DNA of 5,298 nt from the NCBI GenBank assembly GCA_007132145.1, contig SLPE01000140.1, positions 1 to 5,298 on the forward strand, given 5' to 3'. The DNA is from Candidatus Izemoplasma sp. (GTDB lineage Bacteria > Bacillota_I > Bacilli_A > Izemoplasmatales > Izemoplasmataceae). The position numbers were made by a program, and so were the translations under genes. Of the stretch, positions 1 to 5,298 are shown piece by piece. The number at the start of each line of letters is the position of its first letter. Positions within the stretch are counted from its first letter, which is position 1. Under the pieces are notes generated by a model. The model searched no databases and was not told the origin of the DNA. It worked only from the letters and a program-made list of their open reading frames with translations.

Positions 1-819
1 GTTGTAGATGAGTTGCAAGTCCTTGATGACTTCGATGGCGTTGTCGGTCGCACTCTTCATCGCGGTCATCCGGGCGGCGTGTTCACTCGCTTTCGCTTCG
101 AGGATCATGCCGTAAAGAATGTTCACGACGACCATCGGCATCAATTGGTTCAAAACGTTGCCGACGTTCGGCTCGTACAAGTAAAGACGTTTGTAGGGGC
201 CGGCTTCGTCTTCTTTGTAATGTGACACGAGCGGTTGTTTTTCAAGGGGAATCAGTGTTTCCTGCTCGACCGATTGAGTCAATGTGTTGATGAACCGGTT
301 GTAGAAGACGACGACTCTGTCGGTTTCGCCGGAGAGGTAGTCTTTGATGAAGCGGTCGCATATGTCTTGGAAGTCGAGGAAACGGACATCGTCGCGCACT
401 TGGGTCAAAGCGTCGCTCACGGACTCGTATCCACGACGTTTGACGAAGGCGTATGCCTTGTATCCGAGGGGCGCGACGACGAATGCTTCGTTCGATGTAT
501 GGGTCTTTTCGATATGTGCTTCGAACGCCTTGAAGACATTGGCGTTCAAAGGACCCGCAAGACCACGATCGCTCGAGATGAGAATGTATACGGTCTTCTT
601 GACGTCACGGGCTTCGAGGATCGGATGACCGAGTTCGGGGTCGCTCGCGAGAATGCGCGCCAAAGAAGCGCTCAATCGTTTCGTGAGCGGACGGAAGTTG
701 CGAATGCTCCGTTCGGCGCGTTTGAGTTTAGACGCGCTGACCATGTGCATCGCCTTGGTGATCTGCGAAGTCTTACGTGTCGCGTTGATCCTTTTTTGGA
801 TGTCGCGCATGGACGCCAT
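1..819 (-). CDS. atpG: F1Fo ATP synthase gamma subunit (3' end cut by window)
   Basis: Gamma is the central rotor shaft of F1: its coiled coil sits inside alpha3beta3 and passes c-ring rotation to the catalytic sites. Translating from the ATG at 819 gives 273 residues with no stop before the window edge. The N-terminus (MASMRDIQKRINATRKTSQITKAM, residues 1-24, is family-typical) forms the first half of the coiled coil. The Rossmann-like middle holds SSDRGLAGPLN at 82-92. The second coiled-coil half includes ILYGMILEAKASEHAARMTAMKSATDNA at about 234-261. The family is usually near 285-295 residues, so only about 15-20 C-terminal residues are missing. A strong Shine-Dalgarno lies 7 bases before the ATG at 819; the alternative Met4 has no such support. 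The gene follows atpA by 15 bases. No frame disruption is seen. Confidence 0.97.
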   Translation of the reverse strand, partial: MASMRDIQKRINATRKTSQITKAMHMVSASKLKRAERSIRNFRPLTKRLSASLARILASDPELGHPILEARDVKKTVYILISSDRGLAGPLNANVFKAFEAHIEKTHTSNEAFVVAPLGYKAYAFVKRRGYESVSDALTQVRDDVRFLDFQDICDRFIKDYLSGETDRVVVFYNRFINTLTQSVEQETLIPLEKQPLVSHYKEDEAGPYKRLYLYEPNVGNVLNQLMPMVVVNILYGMILEAKASEHAARMTAMKSATDNAIEVIKDLQLIYN

Positions 820-823
820 GAAG

Positions 824-832
824 TCACCTCCT
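824..832 (-). promoter_or_regulatory. Shine-Dalgarno sequence of atpG
   Basis: On the minus strand this reads AGGAGGTGA, a near-complete complement of the 3' end of 16S rRNA. Its GGAGG core sits 7 bases before the atpG ATG at 819, within the 15-base atpA-atpG gap. It fixes the gamma start at 819 rather than at the in-frame Met three codons later. Confidence 0.85.
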
Positions 833-834
833 CA

Positions 835-2343
835 TCAGACGAATGTATCTTTGAAAGATGCGATGACGGCGTCGAGGTCTTCTTTATCGGGGAGGTCCTT
901 GTCTTTTTTCAAAACCTCGAGACACGCTTTCCCTTTGTCGTCGTGTTGAAAATACCGGTGAAGCTCGGTTTCGAAGCGTTTGATCTCCGATACGTCGATT
1001 TTGTCGAGATGCCCGTTGATGAGCGCGTAGATGCTCACGACTTGCAATTCGACGGGCAAGGGTTTATGCAAGCCTTGTTTGAGAATTTCCACGGTCCGTT
1101 TTCCCCGTTCGAGTTTCTTCTTCGTCGATTCGTCGAGGTCGCTGCCGAACTGGGTGAAGGCTTCGAGCTCGCGATAACTCGCCAAATCGAGACGGAGCGT
1201 CCCGGAAACCCTCTTGATCGCTTTGATCTGAGCGGCCCCTCCGACGCGGGAGACGCTCAATCCGGCGTTGATCGCCGGGCGGACGCCTGTATAGAACAGA
1301 TCGCTCTGTAAGAAAATCTGTCCGTCGGTGATACTGATGACGTTGGTGGGGATGTAGGCACTGATGTCGCCGGCTTGCGTCTCGATGATCGGCAAGGCGG
1401 TGATCGAACCGCCGCCGAGGTCGTCGTTGAGTTTTGCGGCGCGTTCGAGAAGGCGTGAATGCAAATAGAAGATGTCGCCGGGAAAGGCTTCGCGTCCCGG
1501 CGGACGACGCAAGAGCAAGGACAGCTCTCGATAACTGATCGCGTGTTTCGTCAAATCGTCGTAACAGACGAGAACGCTCTTGCCTTCGAACATGAAGTGT
1601 TCGCCGATGGCGACGCCGGCATACGGTGCGAGGTAGAGCAAAGGCGCCGGTTCGCTCGAGGAAGCGCTGACGATGATCGTGTAATCCATCGCGCCGTGCT
1701 TCTTGAACGTCTCGACGACGCTTGCGACCGTCGATTCCTTTTGTCCGATGGCGACATAGATGCAAATGACGTCTTTGCCCTTCTGGTTGATGATCGTATC
1801 GAGAACGATGGCCGTCTTCCCGGTCTGACGGTCGCCGATGATCAACTCGCGTTGGCCGCGTCCGATCGGGACGAGGGCGTCGAGGACCTTGATGCCGGTT
1901 TGCAACGGTTCATCGACCGATTTCCTGCTGATGACGCCGACGGCTTTGTGTTCGAGCGGCCGCGTCTTGTCGGTCTCGATGGCGCCGAGCCCGTCGATCG
2001 GCTGTCCGAGGGGGTTGACGGCGCGGCCGAGCATCGCCTCGCCGACGGGGACTTCGAGAATCCGTCCGGTCGTCTTGACGGTGTCGCCTTCTTTGATCGA
2101 GGTCGACTCGTCGAGGATGATCGCGCCGACGTGGTCTTTTTCGAGGTTGAGAACCATGCCGTAGACGTTGTCCGGAAAGGCGAGGAGTTCACCGCTCATC
2201 GCTTCATCGAGCCCGTGAACGAGCGCGATGCCGTCGCCGACGCTGATGACGGTCCCGACGTTTTCGGTCTTGATTTCACGGCTGTATTTCTTGATCTGTT
2301 CTTTGATGAGGGAACTGATTTCCGCTGGGTTGATCTTGCTCAT
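835..2343 (-). CDS. atpA: F1Fo ATP synthase alpha subunit
   Basis: Alpha alternates with beta in the F1 head; it holds the non-catalytic nucleotide sites and supplies an arginine to each catalytic site. The protein is complete at 502 residues, the normal family length. Residues about 25-95 form the N-terminal beta-barrel domain. The Walker A loop GDRQTGKT is at 170-177, and the Walker B strand SVLVCYDD at 256-263. The family signature [10 protein letters not shown] is at 356-365, directly followed by the arginine finger R366 in SRVGGAAQ. The rest is the helical C-terminal domain. A Gln (Q173) in the P-loop is typical of alpha and distinguishes it from beta (GGAGVGKT). The ATG at 2343 follows AGGTGG by 4 bases and lies 12 bases after the atpH stop; the gene ends in TGA. 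All key residues are present. Confidence 0.99.
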   Translation of the reverse strand: MSKINPAEISSLIKEQIKKYSREIKTENVGTVISVGDGIALVHGLDEAMSGELLAFPDNVYGMVLNLEKDHVGAIILDESTSIKEGDTVKTTGRILEVPVGEAMLGRAVNPLGQPIDGLGAIETDKTRPLEHKAVGVISRKSVDEPLQTGIKVLDALVPIGRGQRELIIGDRQTGKTAIVLDTIINQKGKDVICIYVAIGQKESTVASVVETFKKHGAMDYTIIVSASSSEPAPLLYLAPYAGVAIGEHFMFEGKSVLVCYDDLTKHAISYRELSLLLRRPPGREAFPGDIFYLHSRLLERAAKLNDDLGGGSITALPIIETQAGDISAYIPTNVISITDGQIFLQSDLFYTGVRPAINAGLSVSRVGGAAQIKAIKRVSGTLRLDLASYRELEAFTQFGSDLDESTKKKLERGKRTVEILKQGLHKPLPVELQVVSIYALINGHLDKIDVSEIKRFETELHRYFQHDDKGKACLEVLKKDKDLPDKEDLDAVIASFKDTFV

Positions 2344-2347
2344 GGTT

Positions 2348-2353
2348 CCACCT
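2348..2353 (-). promoter_or_regulatory. Shine-Dalgarno sequence of atpA
   Basis: The minus strand reads AGGTGG, 4 bases before the atpA ATG at 2343, in the 12-base gap after the atpH TAG. It is a moderate match with rather tight spacing. A stem-loop in the end of atpH lies just upstream. Confidence 0.6.
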
Positions 2354-2355
2354 GC

Positions 2356-2868
2356 CTATGCTTTCAAGTGTGCTTTGAGTCGAATCAGTCGTTCGTCGAC
2401 GGTCTCGTCGACGACGAGACCACGGTACTCGAACCGCAATCCGCCGAGCAAAGACGTATCGACGACGTTTTCCAAGGTGACGCGAACGCGATAACGATCT
2501 TCGAAGGCCTTCTTCAAGGCGTCTTTTCGCGCTTCGGAAAGCGGGGTCTTGCTCGTGACGCGAAGCGGCATCGTCCGTTGCTCTTCTTCATGCAACGAGC
2601 GATACTTCATCTCGATTTCACGAAGACGGTCGAAACGGTTGTTGTCGACGAGGACGCAAAGGAAGTCTTTGAACAGTTCGGGTTCGATGTCTTGCAAAGT
2701 CTTCTTCTTCGCTTCCTTCGCGATGTTGGGGTGCATGAAAAAATGCGTCACGTCGCGATCTACGGATGCGACGAACGCTGAAAATGCCTTATGGACGGCA
2801 TCGGTCCGATCGTCTTCGAGCGCCAGTTCGAAAAGCGCGGCCGCGTAGGCGTCGCTCACGGCACTCAT
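2356..2868 (-). CDS. atpH: F1Fo ATP synthase delta subunit
   Basis: Delta (the bacterial counterpart of mitochondrial OSCP) sits on top of F1 and ties the alpha N-termini to the b-subunit stalk, forming part of the stator. The ORF is complete at 170 residues, slightly short of the usual 175-185. The N-terminal helical domain opens with VSDAYAAALFELALE at 4-18, matching the family pattern of an RYA.ALFELA-like first helix. The conserved C-terminal element SLLGGLRFEYRGLVVDETVDERL is at about 139-161. The start ATG at 2868 overlaps the atpF stop in an ATGA arrangement, so translation is probably coupled to atpF. A GAGG at 2879-2882 may help initiation. It ends in TAG. Delta is one of the least conserved subunits, but the motifs and position leave little doubt. 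Confidence 0.96.
   Translation of the reverse strand: MSAVSDAYAAALFELALEDDRTDAVHKAFSAFVASVDRDVTHFFMHPNIAKEAKKKTLQDIEPELFKDFLCVLVDNNRFDRLREIEMKYRSLHEEEQRTMPLRVTSKTPLSEARKDALKKAFEDRYRVRVTLENVVDTSLLGGLRFEYRGLVVDETVDERLIRLKAHLKA
2401..2421 (-). repeat. Perfect inverted repeat inside the 3' end of atpH
   Basis: Arms of 9 bases (GGTCTCGTC and its exact complement GACGAGACC) flank a 3-base loop. The element lies within codons for GLVVDET near the end of atpH. In the mRNA it would form a GC-rich hairpin ending 57 bases before the atpA start codon. There is no U-tract, so it is not an intrinsic terminator. It could modulate atpA translation or mRNA decay, or may simply follow from the codons for this conserved stretch. 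Confidence 0.5.
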
Positions 2869-3392
2869 CGTTTTCCGACCTCTTCGATCGCTTCGTCGAC
2901 AAGTTTGTCGTAAGTCGTCTTGTCGATTTCCTCGGCGATGACCTTTTCCGCGAGACGGCTGGCGATGTCGATGATCTCATCGCGCAGTTTTCCGCGGGCG
3001 ACGTCGAGTTCGTTCGTAATGTCCCGTTGCGCGTTCTTGCGGATGTTCACGGCTTCTTCTTTCGCTTTCGCGATGATGTCGCGCCGTGTGTCGTCGCCGC
3101 GGGACTCGGCGTCTTCAAGCAGCCTTTTCGCGTCTTGTTTGACTTGCTCGAACGTCTTTTCCGCTTCTTCCCGGAGCGCTTTCGCTTCCTCTTTTTCGGC
3201 AACGGCGTCTGTCAACGCCTTTTCCATGTGTTCACGGCGCGCTTCGAGGAAGGCGGTCACTTTGTCCCAGAAGAAGAATTTGACGACAAGGACGAGCACC
3301 AATGTCGCACCGATCTGGATCGCCATCTCGACGGGCTTGATCTTCAAACCGTTTTCAACGAGTTCTTGAATCGCCTGCGCGATTCTTTCCAT
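2865..3392 (-). CDS. atpF: F1Fo ATP synthase b subunit
   Basis: Subunit b is the peripheral stalk: two copies run from the membrane beside subunit a up to delta and stop the head from turning with the rotor. The ORF is complete at 175 residues. An approximately 20-residue N-terminal segment precedes one membrane helix at about 22-41 (VEMAIQIGATLVLVLVVKFF). A long, highly charged, Ala/Glu/Lys-rich helix then runs to the end, as expected for the dimerising coiled coil. The familiar pattern after the helix (a charged LEAR..HMEKAL.DA at 49-63) is present, but the common Pro in the membrane-exit motif is replaced by WDKV. The ATG at 3392 follows a G-rich GGGGG stretch, a weak ribosome site, 22 bases after atpE. 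The stop TGA overlaps the atpH ATG by 4 bases. Confidence 0.97.
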   Translation of the reverse strand: MERIAQAIQELVENGLKIKPVEMAIQIGATLVLVLVVKFFFWDKVTAFLEARREHMEKALTDAVAEKEEAKALREEAEKTFEQVKQDAKRLLEDAESRGDDTRRDIIAKAKEEAVNIRKNAQRDITNELDVARGKLRDEIIDIASRLAEKVIAEEIDKTTYDKLVDEAIEEVGKR

Positions 3393-3414
3393 GATGATGC
3401 CCCCAATCGCAAAA

Positions 3415-3689
<275 letters not shown>

Positions 3690-3723
3690 AGTATGTGACG
3701 GGTTCTAAATGGGATTTCAAGTC

Positions 3724-4395
3724 TCAGGCGACGTCGGTGTCTTCAATCGCCAGTGACAGGAAAATCGTGAACAACAAGAAGAAGACCATGGCTTGAATCA
3801 AACCGAATCCGATGCTGAAGACAGGATGCAGGAGTCCGGCGGTGATGAACACCGAAGCCACGGGAGGCAAGAAGGCGTAGAACACCGAAGCGAGCACGGC
3901 GCCGCTGAGCAGGTTTCCGAACAGACGGAGCCCCATCGCGAGCGGTGTCGATATCTCCCCGACGAGATTGATCGGCAAGAGCAACGGGTTGGGTGCGGCG
4001 AGGTCCTTGACGCGTCGCCACGGCTTACGGATGATCAACGCCGATACTTGAATCGTCAAAAACACGGTCAGACTCATGCTGAAGGCGATCGTGAGACTCG
4101 CAAGCGGCGGTGTGAGCCCTAAAAGACCCGCGGTGTTGGCGAAGGCGAGATAGAGGAAAATCGCCGTCAAGAGCGGCGCGAACGTCCGCCACCGCTTGCC
4201 GTAGAATTCTTTGATGAACGTGTTGATGATGTCGACGACAGTGACCATGAGGAAGACGATGCCTTTCGGCTTGTCTTCGACACCGAGCTTTCCGACACGC
4301 CAACCGACGAGACTCAAGAAGACGATGAGAAACCCGATGACGAGCAACGACGTCACCGTATTGCCGAGCAATCCGGAACTGAAATCAATCTCCAT
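3724..4395 (-). CDS. atpB: F1Fo ATP synthase a subunit
   Basis: Subunit a provides the two half-channels that bring ions to and from the c ring. The ORF is complete at 223 residues, at the short end for the family, with a short N-terminal tail before the first helix (about 13-31). Further hydrophobic segments lie at about 72-93, 98-121, 138-160, 166-187 and 192-215. The essential channel arginine is R157 in STPLAMGLRLFGNLLSG (149-165). Q201 in GLIQAMVFFLLFTIFLSLA occupies the place of the conserved Gln of the last helix. NTAGLLGLTPP (87-97) is the usual loop motif. Start ATG 4395 overlaps the end of atpI by 11 bases and has AGGAGG 6 bases upstream. It ends in TGA. Confidence 0.98.
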   Translation of the reverse strand: MEIDFSSGLLGNTVTSLLVIGFLIVFLSLVGWRVGKLGVEDKPKGIVFLMVTVVDIINTFIKEFYGKRWRTFAPLLTAIFLYLAFANTAGLLGLTPPLASLTIAFSMSLTVFLTIQVSALIIRKPWRRVKDLAAPNPLLLPINLVGEISTPLAMGLRLFGNLLSGAVLASVFYAFLPPVASVFITAGLLHPVFSIGFGLIQAMVFFLLFTIFLSLAIEDTDVA

Positions 4396-4804
4396 CGGTA
4401 TCCTCCTCTTCTTGCGATTTATTCACTTTACGGATCATGAAGTTCGTGAACATCGTCACTTTGAAAGCCGTGAATCCGACGAACACGGGTATGAGATATT
4501 GCCATGAAGGCGAGCGTAACAACACGACCGCAAGGATCAAGGCGTAGAAGGCGTAACGGAAGAAATAATTCCCCATCGCGCGGCGACGCAAGGCTTCGGG
4601 GTTCTCTTTCGCGGTTCGCATCGTCGTCTTGTAATTGTGACTCATGAGCATGACGCTGACGACGCCGCCCAAGAAGAAATTCAGCGCCATCCGCCCCGCT
4701 TCGAAATCGGTCAAGGCGCGACTCACTCCATACGTCAGAAGTGACCCGAGTCCGATGAAGATCCATACGAACACGAATGTTTGCAAGTATGTCTTTTCAG
4801 TCAT
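4385..4804 (-). CDS. atpI: ATP synthase accessory protein AtpI
   Basis: AtpI is a small membrane protein encoded at the head of many atp operons; in studied species it helps assemble or stabilise the c ring and is not part of the finished enzyme. The ORF is complete at 139 residues. Four hydrophobic segments are visible at about 8-27, 38-56, 79-97 and 101-121, a common AtpI topology, with a basic loop at 59-76 (KTTMRTAKENPEALRRRA) between the second and third. The stretch MGNYFFRYAFYALILAVVLL at 77-96 resembles the family. The tail is acidic. The gene overlaps upstream atpZ by 8 bases and downstream atpB by 11. No well-spaced Shine-Dalgarno precedes the ATG at 4804 (AAGAAGG abuts it), so coupled translation is likely. 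Identification rests on position and topology more than on strict motifs. Confidence 0.87.
   Translation of the reverse strand: MTEKTYLQTFVFVWIFIGLGSLLTYGVSRALTDFEAGRMALNFFLGGVVSVMLMSHNYKTTMRTAKENPEALRRRAMGNYFFRYAFYALILAVVLLRSPSWQYLIPVFVGFTAFKVTMFTNFMIRKVNKSQEEEDTDGD
4402..4407 (-). promoter_or_regulatory. Shine-Dalgarno of atpB within the end of atpI
   Basis: The minus strand reads AGGAGG, 6 bases before the atpB ATG at 4395. The site lies inside the last codons of atpI (the acidic EEEDTDGD tail), so the Glu-rich end of AtpI doubles as the ribosome site of atpB. It supports the start at 4395. Confidence 0.82.
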
Positions 4805-5024
4805 CCTTCTTTTCTCCCAACCGATAGACGCGAACCATGAAATTGCGGACTGCCGCCAAGGCGAAGACGACCATCAAGATGATGGTGAACATGGAATCCC
4901 TTTCAAGATAATCGTCGAGCAATCCGCCCAGAAACCAACCCAACAAGACGAGAAGAACGGCTTCATAGGCGAACATGGTCGCAATGGAAAGCAGACGGAT
5001 CAAGAATTTCCGGTCTTCATTCAT
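4797..5024 (-). CDS. atpZ: Small two-helix AtpZ-like membrane protein
   Basis: This is a 75-residue protein with two membrane helices (about 8-34 and 45-60). Between and after them is the pattern [12 protein letters not shown] (29-40) and [11 protein letters not shown] (60-70), resembling the AtpZ/AtpI 'ATPase gene 1' family, whose members sit at the front of atp operons. In alkaliphilic Bacillus, AtpZ acts with AtpI and has been linked to divalent cation supply and synthase stability; a similar role here is inferred from position. I choose the ATG at 5024 because it overlaps the upp stop as ATGA, a coupling arrangement. An alternative TTG at 5051 would add 9 residues but lies inside upp without a clear ribosome site. 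The end overlaps atpI by 8 bases. Confidence 0.8.
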   Translation of the reverse strand: MNEDRKFLIRLLSIATMFAYEAVLLVLLGWFLGGLLDDYLERDSMFTIILMVVFALAAVRNFMVRVYRLGEKKDD

Positions 5025-5298
5025 TTCGTGCCGAACAACCTGTCGCCGCAATCACCGAGACCGGGTACGATGTAGCCGTTCTCATCGAGACGTTCATCCA
5101 TCGCCGCCAAATAGATGTCGACGTCGGGATGATGTCTTTTCAAAGTGTCTACGCCTTCGGGGCATCCGACGATACCGACGAAACGGATGTCTTTCGCGCC
5201 ACCCGTCTTGAGGATGTCGATCGCGTGTTTCGCACTGGCGCCGGTGGCGAGCATCGGGTCGAGCACGAGGACGGTGGCGTTTTCGAGCGCCGGCGGCA
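5021..5298 (-). CDS. upp: Uracil phosphoribosyltransferase, C-terminal part
   Basis: The enzyme makes UMP from uracil and PRPP in pyrimidine salvage in the cytoplasm. Only the last 91 codons and the TGA stop are in the window; the 5' part lies beyond 5298. The visible protein begins [22 protein letters not shown], containing the PRPP-binding loop DPMLATGAS. It continues through [18 protein letters not shown] and ends with [18 protein letters not shown], the uracil-recognition tail diagnostic of Upp. The tail has Cys where most homologues have Ala (GDAGDR). Upp next to the atp operon is a standard Bacillota arrangement without a direct functional link. Its stop overlaps the proposed atpZ start by 4 bases, implying one transcript. 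Confidence 0.97.
   Translation of the reverse strand, partial: PPALENATVLVLDPMLATGASAKHAIDILKTGGAKDIRFVGIVGCPEGVDTLKRHHPDVDIYLAAMDERLDENGYIVPGLGDCGDRLFGTK

Noticed and set aside
235..1311. Plus-strand open frame of 358 codons opposite atpG and atpA
   Set aside because: It runs codon-for-codon antiparallel to two certain genes. Stops there require TTA, CTA or TCA codons in the real genes, which are rare with this codon usage. The translation resembles no family I know and is rich in residues expected from complemented GAC/GTC/ATC/TCG codons.
1064..1765. Minus-strand open frame of 233 codons inside atpA in another frame
   Set aside because: It is Arg-rich low-complexity translation nested in a fully conserved gene, typical of an out-of-frame shadow in GC-rich DNA.
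1459..2781. Plus-strand open frame of 440 codons opposite atpA and atpH
   Set aside because: It is the same codon-aligned shadow effect over atpA; it also crosses the atpA/atpH boundary. It shows no ribosome site or recognisable domain that I could support.
5025..5051. Extended AtpZ start at TTG 5051 (84 residues)
   Set aside because: It adds [13 protein letters not shown] sequence inside upp with no clear Shine-Dalgarno, while the ATG at 5024 has the common ATGA overlap with the upp stop and gives a normal two-helix protein.

Overview
The window is a single, tightly packed minus-strand gene block: the 3' end of upp (uracil phosphoribosyltransferase) followed by most of an F1Fo ATP synthase operon. 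In transcription order, from high to low coordinates, it reads upp (3' part), atpZ, atpI, atpB (a), atpE (c), atpF (b), atpH (delta), atpA (alpha) and atpG (gamma, last residues cut off by the window edge). The beta and epsilon genes would be expected just beyond position 1.

The order upp-atpZ/I-BEFHAG is the classic arrangement of Bacillota and relatives, and the protein sequences look like that broad group (Bacilli, Erysipelotrichia or Acholeplasma/Izemoplasma-like). A finer placement is not supported by what I can see. DNA is moderately GC-rich by eye, with GAC, GTC, TCG and ATC codons favoured and TTA, CTA and TCA rare. UGA serves as a true stop for upp, atpZ, atpI, atpB, atpF and atpA, so this is not a code-4 mycoplasma.

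Layout: 5298-5021 is the C-terminal part of upp. 5024-4385 holds two small membrane proteins, AtpZ and AtpI, linked to their neighbours by short overlaps. 4395-2865 encodes the membrane sector and stator (a, c, b). 2868-1 encodes the stator cap delta, the catalytic-head alpha and the rotor gamma. Non-coding DNA amounts to only about 97 bases in four gaps; the longest, 48 bases, lies before atpE and carries a consensus Shine-Dalgarno sequence. No promoter, terminator, RNA gene, repeat array or mobile element is visible, so the operon promoter probably lies upstream of upp, outside the window.

Together the genes build the rotary machine. The a subunit and c ring carry ions through the membrane, gamma transmits rotation to alpha3beta3, and b2-delta hold the head still. 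AtpI and AtpZ are accessory membrane proteins linked to c-ring assembly. The most informative detail is that the c subunit has the full Gln/Glu/Thr/Thr/Tyr set found in sodium-binding c rings, suggesting a Na+-coupled rather than H+-coupled enzyme. I found no evidence of an undescribed system; this is a well-known operon with a few details worth checking.
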